A stretch of DNA of 64,000 nt, from the NCBI RefSeq assembly GCF_001612635.1, contig NZ_BDAV01000011.1, positions 124,001 through 188,000 of the forward strand. Reading direction: 5' to 3'. Position 1 is the stretch's first letter. The number at the start of each line of letters is the position of its first letter. The stretch comes from Nocardia africana NBRC 100379 (GTDB lineage Bacteria > Actinomycetota > Actinomycetes > Mycobacteriales > Mycobacteriaceae). Shown piece after piece: positions 7,960 through 17,042 of the stretch. Both the position numbers and the translations under genes were made by a program. Under the pieces are notes generated by a model, which saw only the letters and a list, made by a program, of their open reading frames with translations, did not search any database and had not been told where the DNA came from.

Positions 7960-8487
7960 TCAGCCCGGCTGCGGACTGGGCTCGCGCGGCAGGGCGCCGC
8001 TGTGGTCGATGCAGGCCTCGCCGCCCGGGTCCGGCGCGCGATGATGCGTGAGCAAGGTGTCGTAGATGTCGGCGAGGGCGGCCAGCTGGTCGCGGTCGAG
8101 GACGTCGATCATATGCCGCCGCACGCTGTCGACGTGGGCGGGAGCGGCGGTGGCCAGCACTTCCGCGCCTTTCGGGGTGAGGACGGCGGCGGTGCGGCGG
8201 GCGTCGTCGGGAATGGCCTCGCGGGCGACCAGCCCACGCTTCTCCATGCGGGTGATCTGGTGGGAGAGCCGGCTCTGCGACCATTCCAGCACCGAGGCCA
8301 GTTCGGCGAAGCTGCGCCGATGGTCGGGGGCGTCGGCCAGTCGTGCCAGCACCGTGTACTCGACGTAGGTGAGATTCGACGCGCGCAGCGAGTCGCGGCC
8401 GACAGCGGCGGCGATGAGATCACGGGTGAAGACGAAGCCGAGCCACGCTCGCGTTTCGAGATCGTCGAGCCAACGGGGTTCGGTCAC
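7960..8487 (-). CDS. MarR-family transcriptional regulator
   Basis: The 175-residue winged-helix protein has the MarR recognition region FAELASVLEWSQSRLSHQITRMEKRGLV and the wing EAIPDDARRTAAVLTPKG. The GTG start at 8487 is set by GGAGAGGA a few bases upstream; longer upstream frames have no ribosome site. It lies upstream of rsbR on the same strand with a 152-base gap containing the rsbR promoter, so it is probably not part of that operon. Its target may be itself or the divergent fumarase. The C-terminal tail after residue 150 is proline-rich and not part of the MarR fold. Confidence 0.9.
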   Translation of the reverse strand: MTEPRWLDDLETRAWLGFVFTRDLIAAAVGRDSLRASNLTYVEYTVLARLADAPDHRRSFAELASVLEWSQSRLSHQITRMEKRGLVAREAIPDDARRTAAVLTPKGAEVLATAAPAHVDSVRRHMIDVLDRDQLAALADIYDTLLTHHRAPDPGGEACIDHSGALPREPSPQPG

Positions 8488-8541
8488 GATTCCTCTCCAG
8501 GGAGTTCTGCGTCGGTCATGGTATTGCCTTCCCGCTGTCGG

Positions 8542-8603
8542 CGATACCCGAAGTCGCGGTATCGGATCGACACCTACACCCACCGCATTGAAGGTGCAAC
8601 CTT
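8542..8603. promoter_or_regulatory. Two inverted repeats between the MarR gene and fumarase
   Basis: CGATACC-N9-GGTATCG (8542-8564) has perfect seven-base arms; 27 bases on, AAGGT-GCA-ACCTT (8591-8603) has five-base arms. Both are in the divergent MarR/fumarase intergenic region, the usual place for MarR operators. Which repeat, if any, is bound cannot be decided by eye. Confidence 0.45.
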
Positions 8604-8740
8604 TGCGCTCGGCAACGAAGATAAGGCTGGCCTGATCGCGGTGTGACCGGGTGCGCTGATTAGAGTCGGAGCGTTGTTTCGGCCGCGAGCGGTTCTCCCG
8701 CCGGCCGAGTGCACCCGCAGACACACAAGGAGTGCGATTC

Positions 8741-10417
<1,677 letters not shown>

Positions 10418-10426
10418 GTAACCGCC

Positions 10427-10461
10427 CGGGGCCGCTTCACGGTGTTCTGTGCGCGGCCCCG
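10427..10461 (+). terminator. Stem-loop terminator after fumarase
   Basis: CGGGGCCGC and GCGGCCCCG form a perfect nine-base-pair stem with a 17-base loop, starting ten bases after the fumarase stop. There is no T-run, as is usual for actinobacterial terminators. Confidence 0.6.
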
Positions 10462-10503
10462 TCCGCCGCGGCGTGAAGCGGTTCACGGTGCGGAACCGGC
10501 AAC

Positions 10504-10553
10504 TATGACGACCGATATGATCGGGGCACCGATGTCATATGACGGTCGTTATA
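10504..10553. promoter_or_regulatory. Operator region of the TetR gene at 10568
   Basis: TATGACGGTCGTTATA (10538-10553) is an imperfect palindrome with TATGACG and CGTTATA arms. A further TATGACG half-site lies at 10504-10510, and CTATGACGACCG (10503-10514) pairs with CGGTCGTTATAG (10543-10554) at 11 of 12 bases. The repeats end just before the ribosome site, consistent with autorepression. Confidence 0.6.
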
Positions 10554-10567
10554 GACAGGGAGGCAGG

Positions 10568-11155
10568 GTGGCGGAGGACGCACGCCGAAAACTGGTTGCG
10601 GGCGCGGCCGATATGATCCGGCGGCGCGGCCTCAACGCCACCAGTGTGCGCGAACTGGCCAAATACGCCCACGCGCCGCTGGGGTCGACGTACCACTACT
10701 TTCCCGGCGGCAAGACGCAACTGGCCAGCGAGGCCGTCGCCTTCGCCGGTGACCGGACCGCGAAGATCTTGGTCCGCGAGCTCGCCAACGGACCGGTCGA
10801 AGGGCTGCGAGCCTTCCTCGCGACGTGGCGAAAGATTCTGGTGGACAACGACTTCCGAGCCGGATGTCCCGTGCTGGCGGTCTCTGTCGAAGACGCCGCC
10901 GACGCCGAAGAAGGTCCCCGCGAAGCAGCGGCCGCCGCCTTCGCACGATGGACCCAACTGCTGGCCGCATCGCTGCGCGACCATGGGGCGGGCGAGGCCG
11001 ACGCCGAGCGTATCGCCACGCTGACCGTCGCCGCCGTCGAAGGAAGTGTGGCGATGTGCCGCGCCGAGCGCAGCACCAGAGCGCTCGACCGCATCGGCGC
11101 CGAGCTCGAAACGATCGTCGAGGCCGCGCTCGCGGGGCCCCGCAACGAGGGGTGA
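10568..11155 (+). CDS. TetR-family regulator (LmrA/YxaF-like)
   Basis: The 195-residue protein has an N-terminal TetR HTH (LVAGAADMIRRRGLNATSV, ELAKYAHAPLGSTYHYFPGG) and an all-helical C-terminal core with the FRAGCPVLAVSVE motif of the LmrA/YxaF subgroup, which responds to drugs or flavonoids. The GTG start at 10568 has AGGGAGG just upstream, and an upstream in-frame ATG (10532) lies inside the operator repeats, so the GTG is preferred. It is convergent with the antibiotic-biosynthesis-monooxygenase gene and shares a bidirectional terminator with it. No adjacent target other than itself is obvious. Confidence 0.87.
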   Translation: MAEDARRKLVAGAADMIRRRGLNATSVRELAKYAHAPLGSTYHYFPGGKTQLASEAVAFAGDRTAKILVRELANGPVEGLRAFLATWRKILVDNDFRAGCPVLAVSVEDAADAEEGPREAAAAAFARWTQLLAASLRDHGAGEADAERIATLTVAAVEGSVAMCRAERSTRALDRIGAELETIVEAALAGPRNEG

Positions 11156-11158
11156 ACA

Positions 11159-11186
11159 CGCCGCGCGGTCCGATCACCGCGCGGCG
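11159..11186. terminator. Bidirectional terminator between convergent genes
   Basis: CGCCGCGCGGT and ACCGCGCGGCG form a perfect 11-base-pair stem with a six-base loop, sitting between the TetR stop (11155) and the monooxygenase stop (11198). Confidence 0.75.
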
Positions 11187-11197
11187 CGGGGGAGTGG

Positions 11198-11503
11198 CTA
11201 GAGGGCGCCCTTGTCCGGGTCGCCCGCGGGGACTGCTTCGAGAACCTGGACATCCAGCGAGCCGGTGACCAGCCCTTTCAGCCCTTCGTTCAAGGCTTTG
11301 AGGCTCGGCGAGCCGCCGTGCGCACCCAGCGCCGCCATGTCGCGCCACTTCTCGATGAACACGAAGCGGTCCTTGCCCCGGTGCAGGGCGTAGAGCTCGC
11401 ACCCGTCCTCGGTGTGGACTTCCGGGATGAGGCGGGTGAGAAGCTCCGCGACCTCGTCGAATGTGTCGGGCTTCGGGGTGATGGTGGCGACGATCACAGG
11501 CAC
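11198..11503 (-). CDS. Antibiotic biosynthesis monooxygenase (ABM)-domain protein, putative quinol monooxygenase
   Basis: This 101-residue protein is a single ABM fold: MPVIVATITPKPD at the first strand, DGCELYALHRG in the middle and FVFIEKWRDMAALGAHG before the last helix. Relatives such as YgiN oxidise quinols or handle reactive small molecules as dimeric ferredoxin-like barrels without a cofactor. The start is GTG with only a weak ribosome site. It is convergent with a TetR gene. Substrate unknown. Confidence 0.85.
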   Translation of the reverse strand: MPVIVATITPKPDTFDEVAELLTRLIPEVHTEDGCELYALHRGKDRFVFIEKWRDMAALGAHGGSPSLKALNEGLKGLVTGSLDVQVLEAVPAGDPDKGAL

Positions 11504-11730
11504 GAAGCGAGGGTACCAGCCGGCCTCAGCCGCGGGCCCGGGTCCCGGGCCGATCGGCTACCGCGGCTCATCGGACGTTCGGCTCGAGCGGCTGCGGTGC
11601 CGCCATTCGCGCAGCAGTTCCCCGATAGGCCGATCGCTCGTCATGCTCCGAGTCTGATCCGTCACCGGCCGCCGCCATTACACGACATGCAATCGACGCG
11701 CCCTGCGTCTCTGGGCAACAGTCGTCGCAT

Positions 11731-12000
11731 GGACACAACCAACACGGAAATCCCAGCGGCCGAGACGATTTCATCGAGTTCATCACCACCGCCCCGGTCG
11801 CCGGCGCCGATCTCGAACTCGTGCGGGTCATCGCCGAGAACGACTACGTGGTCCTGCATTACCGCATGTCCCCCGCAGGCGATGAGCCCGATATCGCCAT
11901 CGTGGATATCTGGCGGCTCGAGAACGGGCAGATCGTCGAACACTGGGATGTCGTCCAGTCAGTTCTCCAACCCGATCAGATTCCCAACGGAATGTTCTGA
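11731..12000 (+). pseudogene. SnoaL/NTF2-like protein remnant lacking its N-terminus
   Basis: The frame ending at the TGA 11998-12000 reads HNQHGNPSGRDDFIEF, then DLELVRVIAENDYVVLHY and IAIVDIWRLENGQIVEHWD. These are the second half of a SnoaL-like (NTF2-fold) polyketide-cyclase-type protein; family members normally have about 50 more residues before the QHNP-like motif. Upstream the frame is open only to the TAG at 11626 and contains no ATG or GTG, so no start codon is available. The ATG at 11729 is in a different frame. I read this as a truncated relic, although an unusual initiation codon cannot be excluded. Confidence 0.6.
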
Positions 12001-12082
12001 ATCGGGCATCGTCGCCACTCCGGCCGGCATGCCGCGTCGGCGTAGCCTCGTTGCCGCACGTCCTTTCGGATAATGTCGCCGC

Positions 12083-12607
12083 GTGGGGAACGAATGCCTG
12101 ATCTGTGACAAGCATCGTGGTGTCGGACGTCTGGTCGGTCCGGTGATCTACGCCGATGATCTGGTGGTGGTGACGCACCGTCCACTGTCCGAGGGGGCAC
12201 CGATGCCTGGCTACCTGTTCGTCGAAACCGTCCGTCATGCAGCGACTTTGGCCGATCTGAACGATGCCGAAGGCGCCGCGATCGGATGGGCGGTTCGCCG
12301 GGCCGCCTTCGCACTGCGGGCCGAGCTTGCCCCCGAGTTCGTGTTTTCCGCGGTTACCGGTCGCAGCGTGGCGCACTTTCATCAGCACGTCTTCGTCCGC
12401 CCGGAAGGCACCCCGGATTCGGTGAACTGGTTCGCCAGCGACTCCTGGGACGGCGCTCCGCGGATCGAGGAGTCGGCCCTCGATGCGTTGTGCGAGCGCC
12501 TCTCCGTCCACTTCGGGCCGAGCGCCGAGCCGAAGTGCTCCGGCGCAGGGGATCGGGCATCAGGACACACCCGGCTCGGCGGTGGCCTACGGGAGTCCGC
12601 TCGATGA
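12083..12607 (+). CDS. HIT-family (histidine triad) hydrolase
   Basis: This 174-residue protein carries the histidine triad as HFHQHVFVRP near residue 97, the active site of nucleotide hydrolases and transferases that act on phosphoramidates or dinucleoside polyphosphates. The N-terminal CLICDKHRG resembles the first half of the structural zinc site of HIT proteins. The start is GTG at 12083. The 3' end overlaps the convergent FAD monooxygenase by 21 bases. The last 25 or so residues after the HIT domain look unconserved. Substrate unknown. Confidence 0.85.
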   Translation: MGNECLICDKHRGVGRLVGPVIYADDLVVVTHRPLSEGAPMPGYLFVETVRHAATLADLNDAEGAAIGWAVRRAAFALRAELAPEFVFSAVTGRSVAHFHQHVFVRPEGTPDSVNWFASDSWDGAPRIEESALDALCERLSVHFGPSAEPKCSGAGDRASGHTRLGGGLRESAR

Positions 12608-13813
12608 GGTGGTGGGCGGTGCGGCCGTGATCCCCGAGTCGGGCACCCCTGCGTAGTCGGGCAGGTCGACGCCGTTGAGCGCGCGGTCGATCAGCTCGGC
12701 GAACCATTCGCCGGTGAAATCGGGGCTCGGCTCGGAGTCGGGCGTGGGAACTTCACGGCTGCGTGCGTGTAGTCGGCCGATTTCCTGGTTGGCCTCGACG
12801 TACGGGCGCATCTGTTCCTCGTAGCGGGCGTATCCGATCTTCGGGTCCCAGTCGGCGGCGGCCAGCTCTCCGGCCAGCAGGTAGGCGCCGACCAGGGCCA
12901 GGCCGGTGCCCTGCCCAGACATCGGCGACGAGCTGAACGCCGCGTCCCCGAGCAATCCCACCCGGCCGCTGGACCACCGGTCCATCACCACCTGGGCGAC
13001 CTGGTCGAGGTAGAAGTCCGGGGTGTCGTCCAGGTGCGCGAGGATACGCGGGGTCAGCCAGCCCATTCCGGCCATCCGCTCTCGGAGCAGGCGCTTCTGG
13101 GACGCGATGTCGCGGTAGTCGACGTCGAGGTCCGCGGCGGTGAAGGAGAACATCGCCATCGCCCGGGTGGCGTCGGGGACGGGTCGCAGGCCGGCGGACC
13201 GCCCGGGCTCCTGGTAGTCGATCAGCCAGCGCTCGAGCCCGAATTCGTTGGGCACGGTATAGAAGGCCAGTGCCTGCCCGAGGTGACGGATGAACCGCTC
13301 GCGCGGGCCGAAAACCATTGCGCGCAGCGCCGAGTGCAGCCCGTCCGCCCCGATCACCAGGTCGAAGCGCCGTCGACCGCCGCCCGCGAAGACGATGTCG
13401 ACCCCGTCCGCGTCCTGGGTCAGTTCGGCGATCCGATCGCCGAAGATGTACTCGGCACGGTCGCGGGTGTCGTCGTAGAGCACCCGGGACAGGTCCCCGC
13501 GCAGGATTTCGATCTCGGAGATGTATCCGTCGCCGCCGTCGTCGTCAGCGCGGAAGGTCTCCAGCACGGTGCCGTTCGCGTCCACGGTGTGCGCGCCGGC
13601 GGTCTCGGTGCGCGCCGCGCGCACCGCCGCGTCGAGTCCCATCCGCCGGATCACCTCTTTGGTCACCCCGCGCGCGTCCACCGCCTGCCCACCGGGACGC
13701 AGCTCGGGAGCGCGCTCCACAACGGTCACCTCGGCGCCCCGCCGGACAAGCCAGTGGGCCAGCGCGGGCCCGGCGATGCTCGCCCCCGCCACCAACACTC
13801 GGGTGCCGCTCAC
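12587..13813 (-). CDS. FAD-dependent monooxygenase (PHBH/aromatic hydroxylase family)
   Basis: The 408-residue protein is a group A flavoprotein monooxygenase: Rossmann motif VLVAGASIAGPALAHWL at the N-terminus, DLVIGADGLHSALR (the DG motif, about residue 155) and GLLGDAAFSSSPMSGQGTGLAL (the GD motif, about residue 285). It would use NAD(P)H and O2 to hydroxylate an aromatic or polyketide-like substrate, or inactivate a drug as TetX-like enzymes do. The GTG start overlaps the stop of a 22-codon ORF (GTGA). A second enzyme of the same family lies at 15738-16949. The substrate is not predictable. Confidence 0.9.
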   Translation of the reverse strand: MSGTRVLVAGASIAGPALAHWLVRRGAEVTVVERAPELRPGGQAVDARGVTKEVIRRMGLDAAVRAARTETAGAHTVDANGTVLETFRADDDGGDGYISEIEILRGDLSRVLYDDTRDRAEYIFGDRIAELTQDADGVDIVFAGGGRRRFDLVIGADGLHSALRAMVFGPRERFIRHLGQALAFYTVPNEFGLERWLIDYQEPGRSAGLRPVPDATRAMAMFSFTAADLDVDYRDIASQKRLLRERMAGMGWLTPRILAHLDDTPDFYLDQVAQVVMDRWSSGRVGLLGDAAFSSSPMSGQGTGLALVGAYLLAGELAAADWDPKIGYARYEEQMRPYVEANQEIGRLHARSREVPTPDSEPSPDFTGEWFAELIDRALNGVDLPDYAGVPDSGITAAPPTTSSSGLP

Positions 13814-13878
13814 AGGGCCCCCTGCTCACCCGTGCCGATCAGAGACCGGGTCGTCTGCCCGAAGTCCTCGGTGCCCAT
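13810..13878 (-). CDS. 22-residue leader ORF coupled to the FAD monooxygenase
   Basis: ATG at 13878 is preceded by GGAGG with a four-base spacer. The frame runs 22 codons (MGTEDFGQTTRSL and on) to a TGA that overlaps the GTG start of the monooxygenase (GTGA). A strong ribosome site plus overlap suggests it is translated and that reinitiation drives the weakly initiated monooxygenase. No known peptide is recognised. Confidence 0.5.
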   Translation of the reverse strand: MGTEDFGQTTRSLIGTGEQGAL

Positions 13879-14059
13879 CGTTGCCTCCCGTGGTTCTTCC
13901 CGCGCTGGAACGGTCCCAGTGCTGTCGGTGTATCCAGAGGTGTCGACGGCGGGGCCCCACGGAATTCATCGGTGCTACGAGATCGCTGTATCGGCTCTGC
14001 CGGAAGGGCCTGTGCAGCTTGGTGATTCGAGGGCTATCCGCTGCCGCCGATCGGAAATC

Positions 14060-14094
14060 TAGCATCACTAGACAATCTATCGCGAATGATGCTA
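14060..14094. promoter_or_regulatory. Inverted repeat in the divergent monooxygenase/PPOX intergenic region
   Basis: TAGCATCA (14060-14067) and TGATGCTA (14087-14094) are perfect eight-base arms 19 bases apart. Further elements nearby are CTAG-CATCA-CTAG, CTAG-TCG-CTAG, and ATCTATC facing GATAGAT. This AT-richer stretch probably holds the promoters and an operator for both divergent genes; no regulator gene is adjacent. Confidence 0.55.
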
Positions 14095-14141
14095 CCTTCG
14101 CTCTAGTCGCTAGCGTTGATAGATTCGGAAGAGAAGCCGAG

Positions 14142-14219
14142 ATGGTCACGCTCGACGCCACCGACAACCTCCGGCGAACCGCCGGGGGCCCAGCCGCTTT
14201 CGAGTTCCTCGAGGAGTAA
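14142..14219 (+). CDS. 25-residue ORF coupled to the PPOX-family gene
   Basis: ATG at 14142 opens a 25-codon frame (MVTLDATDNLRRTAGG and on, ending EFLEE) whose TAA overlaps an ATG (TAATG at 14217-14221) at the head of the next gene. Its ribosome site is weak. It mirrors the leader ORF on the opposite side of the same intergenic region. Real translation is uncertain. Confidence 0.35.
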   Translation: MVTLDATDNLRRTAGGPAAFEFLEE

Positions 14220-14224
14220 TGGAC

Positions 14225-14623
14225 ATGACCTTCACCATCAACGAGCGGAAGTTCCTCGCCGAGGCCGGAATCGGCCGCCTCGCCACGGTGTCACCCGACG
14301 GCGTCGTGCAGAACAACCCGACCAGCTATCGGGTGAACGCCGACGGGACCATCGACATCGGAGGGATGCGGATGCGCGCCAGCCGCAAGTACCGCAACGT
14401 CGAGGCGGGCAGCCGCGTGTCGTTCGTCGTCGACCAGCAAATTTCCTTGGAGCCGTACGAAATTCGCGGCATCGAGGTGCGCGGCACGGCCGTCGCGCTC
14501 GACGACGAGGAGCCCCCCTTCCCGCCCCAGGAACGCGCCGTCATCCGCATCCACCCCGACCGAATCATCTCCTGGGGCATCGACGGCGGATCCTTCGACT
14601 TCACCAGCCGCAAGCCGGAGTAA
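14225..14623 (+). CDS. PPOX-class F420-dependent flavin/deazaflavin oxidoreductase
   Basis: The 132-residue protein is a split-barrel of the pyridoxamine-oxidase-like type (FLAEAGIGRLATVSPDGVVQNNPTSY written in part; RASRKYRNVEAGSRVSFVVD), close to the actinobacterial Rv1155-like family that binds F420 or FMN. It would reduce a small organic substrate in the cytoplasm. The start at 14225 is eight bases after GAGGAG; the alternative ATG at 14219 is coupled to the preceding small ORF (TAATG). It is divergent from an FAD monooxygenase, suggesting a joint detoxification role (inference). Confidence 0.85.
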   Translation: MTFTINERKFLAEAGIGRLATVSPDGVVQNNPTSYRVNADGTIDIGGMRMRASRKYRNVEAGSRVSFVVDQQISLEPYEIRGIEVRGTAVALDDEEPPFPPQERAVIRIHPDRIISWGIDGGSFDFTSRKPE

Positions 14624-14656
14624 ATCGCGCCTCGACGGTGCTCGCCTGCGACCAGC

Positions 14657-15340
14657 TCAGCCCAGCGGGGTGATCGGCTCGGTGCGATCTCCGAGCAGGT
14701 AGTCGCGGAAGGCTCGCAGGTATTCGCCGAGTTCACGCTGATCGGCGAACCTGATTCCGGTCGGATCGAACCATTCGTCCGGCGTCGGTCGCCACGCGAT
14801 CATGTAGTCGAGTGCGTCGCGCACCAACCGCCCCAAGGTCGGATCCGCGGCGCAGGCGTCACGCACCACCGAGGCGCATTGCCGCATCCCGGTCCGGTGC
14901 TCGGCGCGGTGCATGTCCACCAAGGGCCACCGCAGGCTATCGATATGCGGTATTTCGTCCCACCACGTGAACGTCTTGCGAAGGGGCCCGTCGGCGCGCA
15001 CTCGGCGCCGCGACGCTGTGACAGGCGTCGGGTAGTCCGACGGTGCGCCTCGCCGGTCGATGTCGTGCGCCGGCCCGGTCGTGAGATTCTCGGGTGGGTA
15101 CCACACGCCGCGCCACACCGGGACTCCGAGATAGCGGGGATTCAGCGGCAGCGGTTCGGCCAGCGAGATGTCGGCGGTGATGCGAAGCACGGGCGGCAGC
15201 ACTCCGTCGGAGAACAGAGCCGCAACCATCGACAAGCAATCCCGCACGTCGAAGCCGGTGACTCCGACGCCCCGCCAAAACCGGGCGTCGACATTCGCCT
15301 GCGGATCGAACTCGATCCAGAACCGCCGCACCGTGGTCAT
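14657..15340 (-). CDS. Conserved hypothetical protein, unrecognised
   Basis: I do not recognise this 227-residue protein. It begins MTTVRRFWIEFDPQANVDARF, is rich in Trp and Arg, has no signal peptide or membrane span, and contains WRPTPDEWFDPTGIRF near the C-terminus. The ATG has GAGAGGA about eight bases upstream. It stands alone between the PPOX gene and a small divergent hypothetical. Coding is supported by the ribosome site, codon-position GC bias and lack of a better frame. Confidence 0.75.
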   Translation of the reverse strand: MTTVRRFWIEFDPQANVDARFWRGVGVTGFDVRDCLSMVAALFSDGVLPPVLRITADISLAEPLPLNPRYLGVPVWRGVWYPPENLTTGPAHDIDRRGAPSDYPTPVTASRRRVRADGPLRKTFTWWDEIPHIDSLRWPLVDMHRAEHRTGMRQCASVVRDACAADPTLGRLVRDALDYMIAWRPTPDEWFDPTGIRFADQRELGEYLRAFRDYLLGDRTEPITPLG

Positions 15341-15435
15341 CCGCGATGTCCTCTCACTGTCACCGATGTCGAACGCCGACCCCGGATGATTCCAGCGCCC
15401 GTGTAAGAGTGCGACGGGCGGGAACCACTGCGGGT

Positions 15436-15699
15436 ATGACGGAGAACACAGCGAACGCGTCGGATTCGACCACGAAGCCCGCCGAGACGGTCACGCCCGA
15501 GCCGGATCGGGAAACCCGCGAGCGGGCCAAGAAGGAAGCCGACAAACTGGACAAAATCTACGAGCCCGGTGCGCGGGCCAGCGTCGTCGTACCTGGTACC
15601 GACGGCATGGTCGCCGGTACCGCCTTCGCCGACTCGGTCGACGAGCAGATCACCGAGAACAAGCCGCCGGACGAACTTCGCAAGGACAAAGATTCCTGA
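15436..15699 (+). CDS. Small acidic disordered hypothetical protein
   Basis: An 87-residue protein (MTENTANASDSTTKPAETV at the start) rich in Glu, Lys, Asp and Thr, with a predicted helix RETRERAKKEADKLDKIYEP followed by a short beta-like GARASVVVPGTDGMVAG stretch. No cysteines, signal peptide or membrane segment. The ATG at 15436 is used because longer upstream frames have unlikely composition. Function unknown. Confidence 0.65.
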   Translation: MTENTANASDSTTKPAETVTPEPDRETRERAKKEADKLDKIYEPGARASVVVPGTDGMVAGTAFADSVDEQITENKPPDELRKDKDS

Positions 15700-15737
15700 G
15701 CTCGGCCGCCGGCGAACCGGCCCGTAGTCACATCGCT

Positions 15738-16949
15738 TCATTCCACGATCGACGCTGCCGGCACCTTGTAGTCGGGTAGCTCCTCGACGGCCTCGGGGGC
15801 CATGATGCGTTCCATTCCGGCCATCGCTTCCAGGAGCGGCAGGCGGGTGATGAGGTTGCGCACGGCGATGCCGATCCGCGTTTTCGGCGCCATGAGCCGC
15901 AGGTTGGGGCCGATCTGTTGTTTGCGGTCGACCAACGGCCGGTGGGCCTGCTCGTAACGGCGGAAACCGATGCGATGGTCGCCGGCGGCGGCCGCGAGCT
16001 CACCGGCGAGCCGGTAGGCGCCGATGAACGCCAGTTCGGCCCCCGCGCCGGAGACCGGGGACGCGCAGTAGGCGGCGTCGCCCACCAGCGCGATCCTGTC
16101 GATCGACCAGGAATTCATGCGGACCTGCCCGAGCGTGTCGATGTAGGCGTCCGGATCGGCGAGTACGCCCTCCAGTAGTTCCGGCACGTGCCAGGCCTCC
16201 TCGCCACGGAACTCGGTCGCGAGCAGCGCCTGGACGGCCTGCTGGTCGCGCGGGTCGATATCGCGCCGGGGGCTGCGGAACATGAGATACGCCTTGGCCT
16301 GCGCGTGGTTACCCGAGCGATAGATCCCCGCGAAGTGCCCTGGAGTGTTGAACACCGTCATCCACCGATCGGGTCCCAGCGTCGAGTCGGTGTTACCGAA
16401 GGCGAAGTAGTGGTCCATGTGCCGGACGTAGTCGGACTCCGGGCCGAAGGCCAGTCGCCGGACCGTCGAGTGCAGGCCGTCGGCCCCGACCACCAGATCG
16501 AAGCGCCGCATCGCCGCGTGCTCGAAGGTGACGGTGACACCGTCGTCGTCCTGCTCGAGCCCGCGGACGGAGTCGCCGAAGATGTACTCGACGTCGTCGG
16601 CGGTGATGTCGTGCAGGATCCGGACGAGATCGCCACGCATGATCTCCGCCTCGGTGCTGCCGTACTTGTCCTTGATTGCTTGCGTGTCGATGCGAGCGAC
16701 GTCGCGGCCGTCGGCGCGGACGAACCTCATGCCCGCCACGTCGGCCGCGGATTCCCGCACACGCGCCATGATCCCCATCTTCTCGGCCACCTCGATCGCC
16801 TGATCACGGATATCGACCCCTTGGCCGCCGGTCCGCAACCGGGGTGCCCGTTCGACCACGGTGGGCCGAAATCCGTGCCGCGCAAGCCAGTACGCCAACA
16901 CCTGCCCGGCGATACCGGAACCGGAAATCAGAATCCGCTCGTTCTTCAC
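15738..16949 (-). CDS. FAD-dependent monooxygenase (PHBH/TetX-like family)
   Basis: A 403-residue group A flavin monooxygenase: ILISGSGIAGQVLAYWLA (FAD), DLVVGADGLHSTVRRLAF (DG motif) and ALVGDAAYCASPVSGAGAELA (GD motif). The GTG start has GAGGAGG a few bases upstream. It is divergent from a TetR-family gene, and two identical-arm palindromes lie between them, so it is almost certainly the regulated target. It is a paralogue of the enzyme at 12587-13813 (shared motifs and length). Substrate unknown; inactivation of an aromatic antibiotic or catabolism of a phenolic are both possible. Confidence 0.9.
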   Translation of the reverse strand: MKNERILISGSGIAGQVLAYWLARHGFRPTVVERAPRLRTGGQGVDIRDQAIEVAEKMGIMARVRESAADVAGMRFVRADGRDVARIDTQAIKDKYGSTEAEIMRGDLVRILHDITADDVEYIFGDSVRGLEQDDDGVTVTFEHAAMRRFDLVVGADGLHSTVRRLAFGPESDYVRHMDHYFAFGNTDSTLGPDRWMTVFNTPGHFAGIYRSGNHAQAKAYLMFRSPRRDIDPRDQQAVQALLATEFRGEEAWHVPELLEGVLADPDAYIDTLGQVRMNSWSIDRIALVGDAAYCASPVSGAGAELAFIGAYRLAGELAAAAGDHRIGFRRYEQAHRPLVDRKQQIGPNLRLMAPKTRIGIAVRNLITRLPLLEAMAGMERIMAPEAVEELPDYKVPAASIVE

Positions 16950-16973
16950 GACGTCCTCCTCGTCTCAAAAATA

Positions 16974-17020
16974 CTGACCATTGGTCAGAGCTCAACGATA
17001 GGTCGCTGACCACTGGTCAG
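16974..17020. promoter_or_regulatory. Tandem TetR operators
   Basis: CTGACCA-T-TGGTCAG (16974-16988) and CTGACCA-C-TGGTCAG (17006-17020) are two copies of the same 15-base palindrome with perfect seven-base arms, centres 32 bases apart (about three helical turns, same face). They fill the space between the divergent monooxygenase and the TetR-family gene, so one regulator likely controls both. Confidence 0.9.
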
Positions 17021-17042
17021 TCAAGGGGTAGGATCGGGAACC

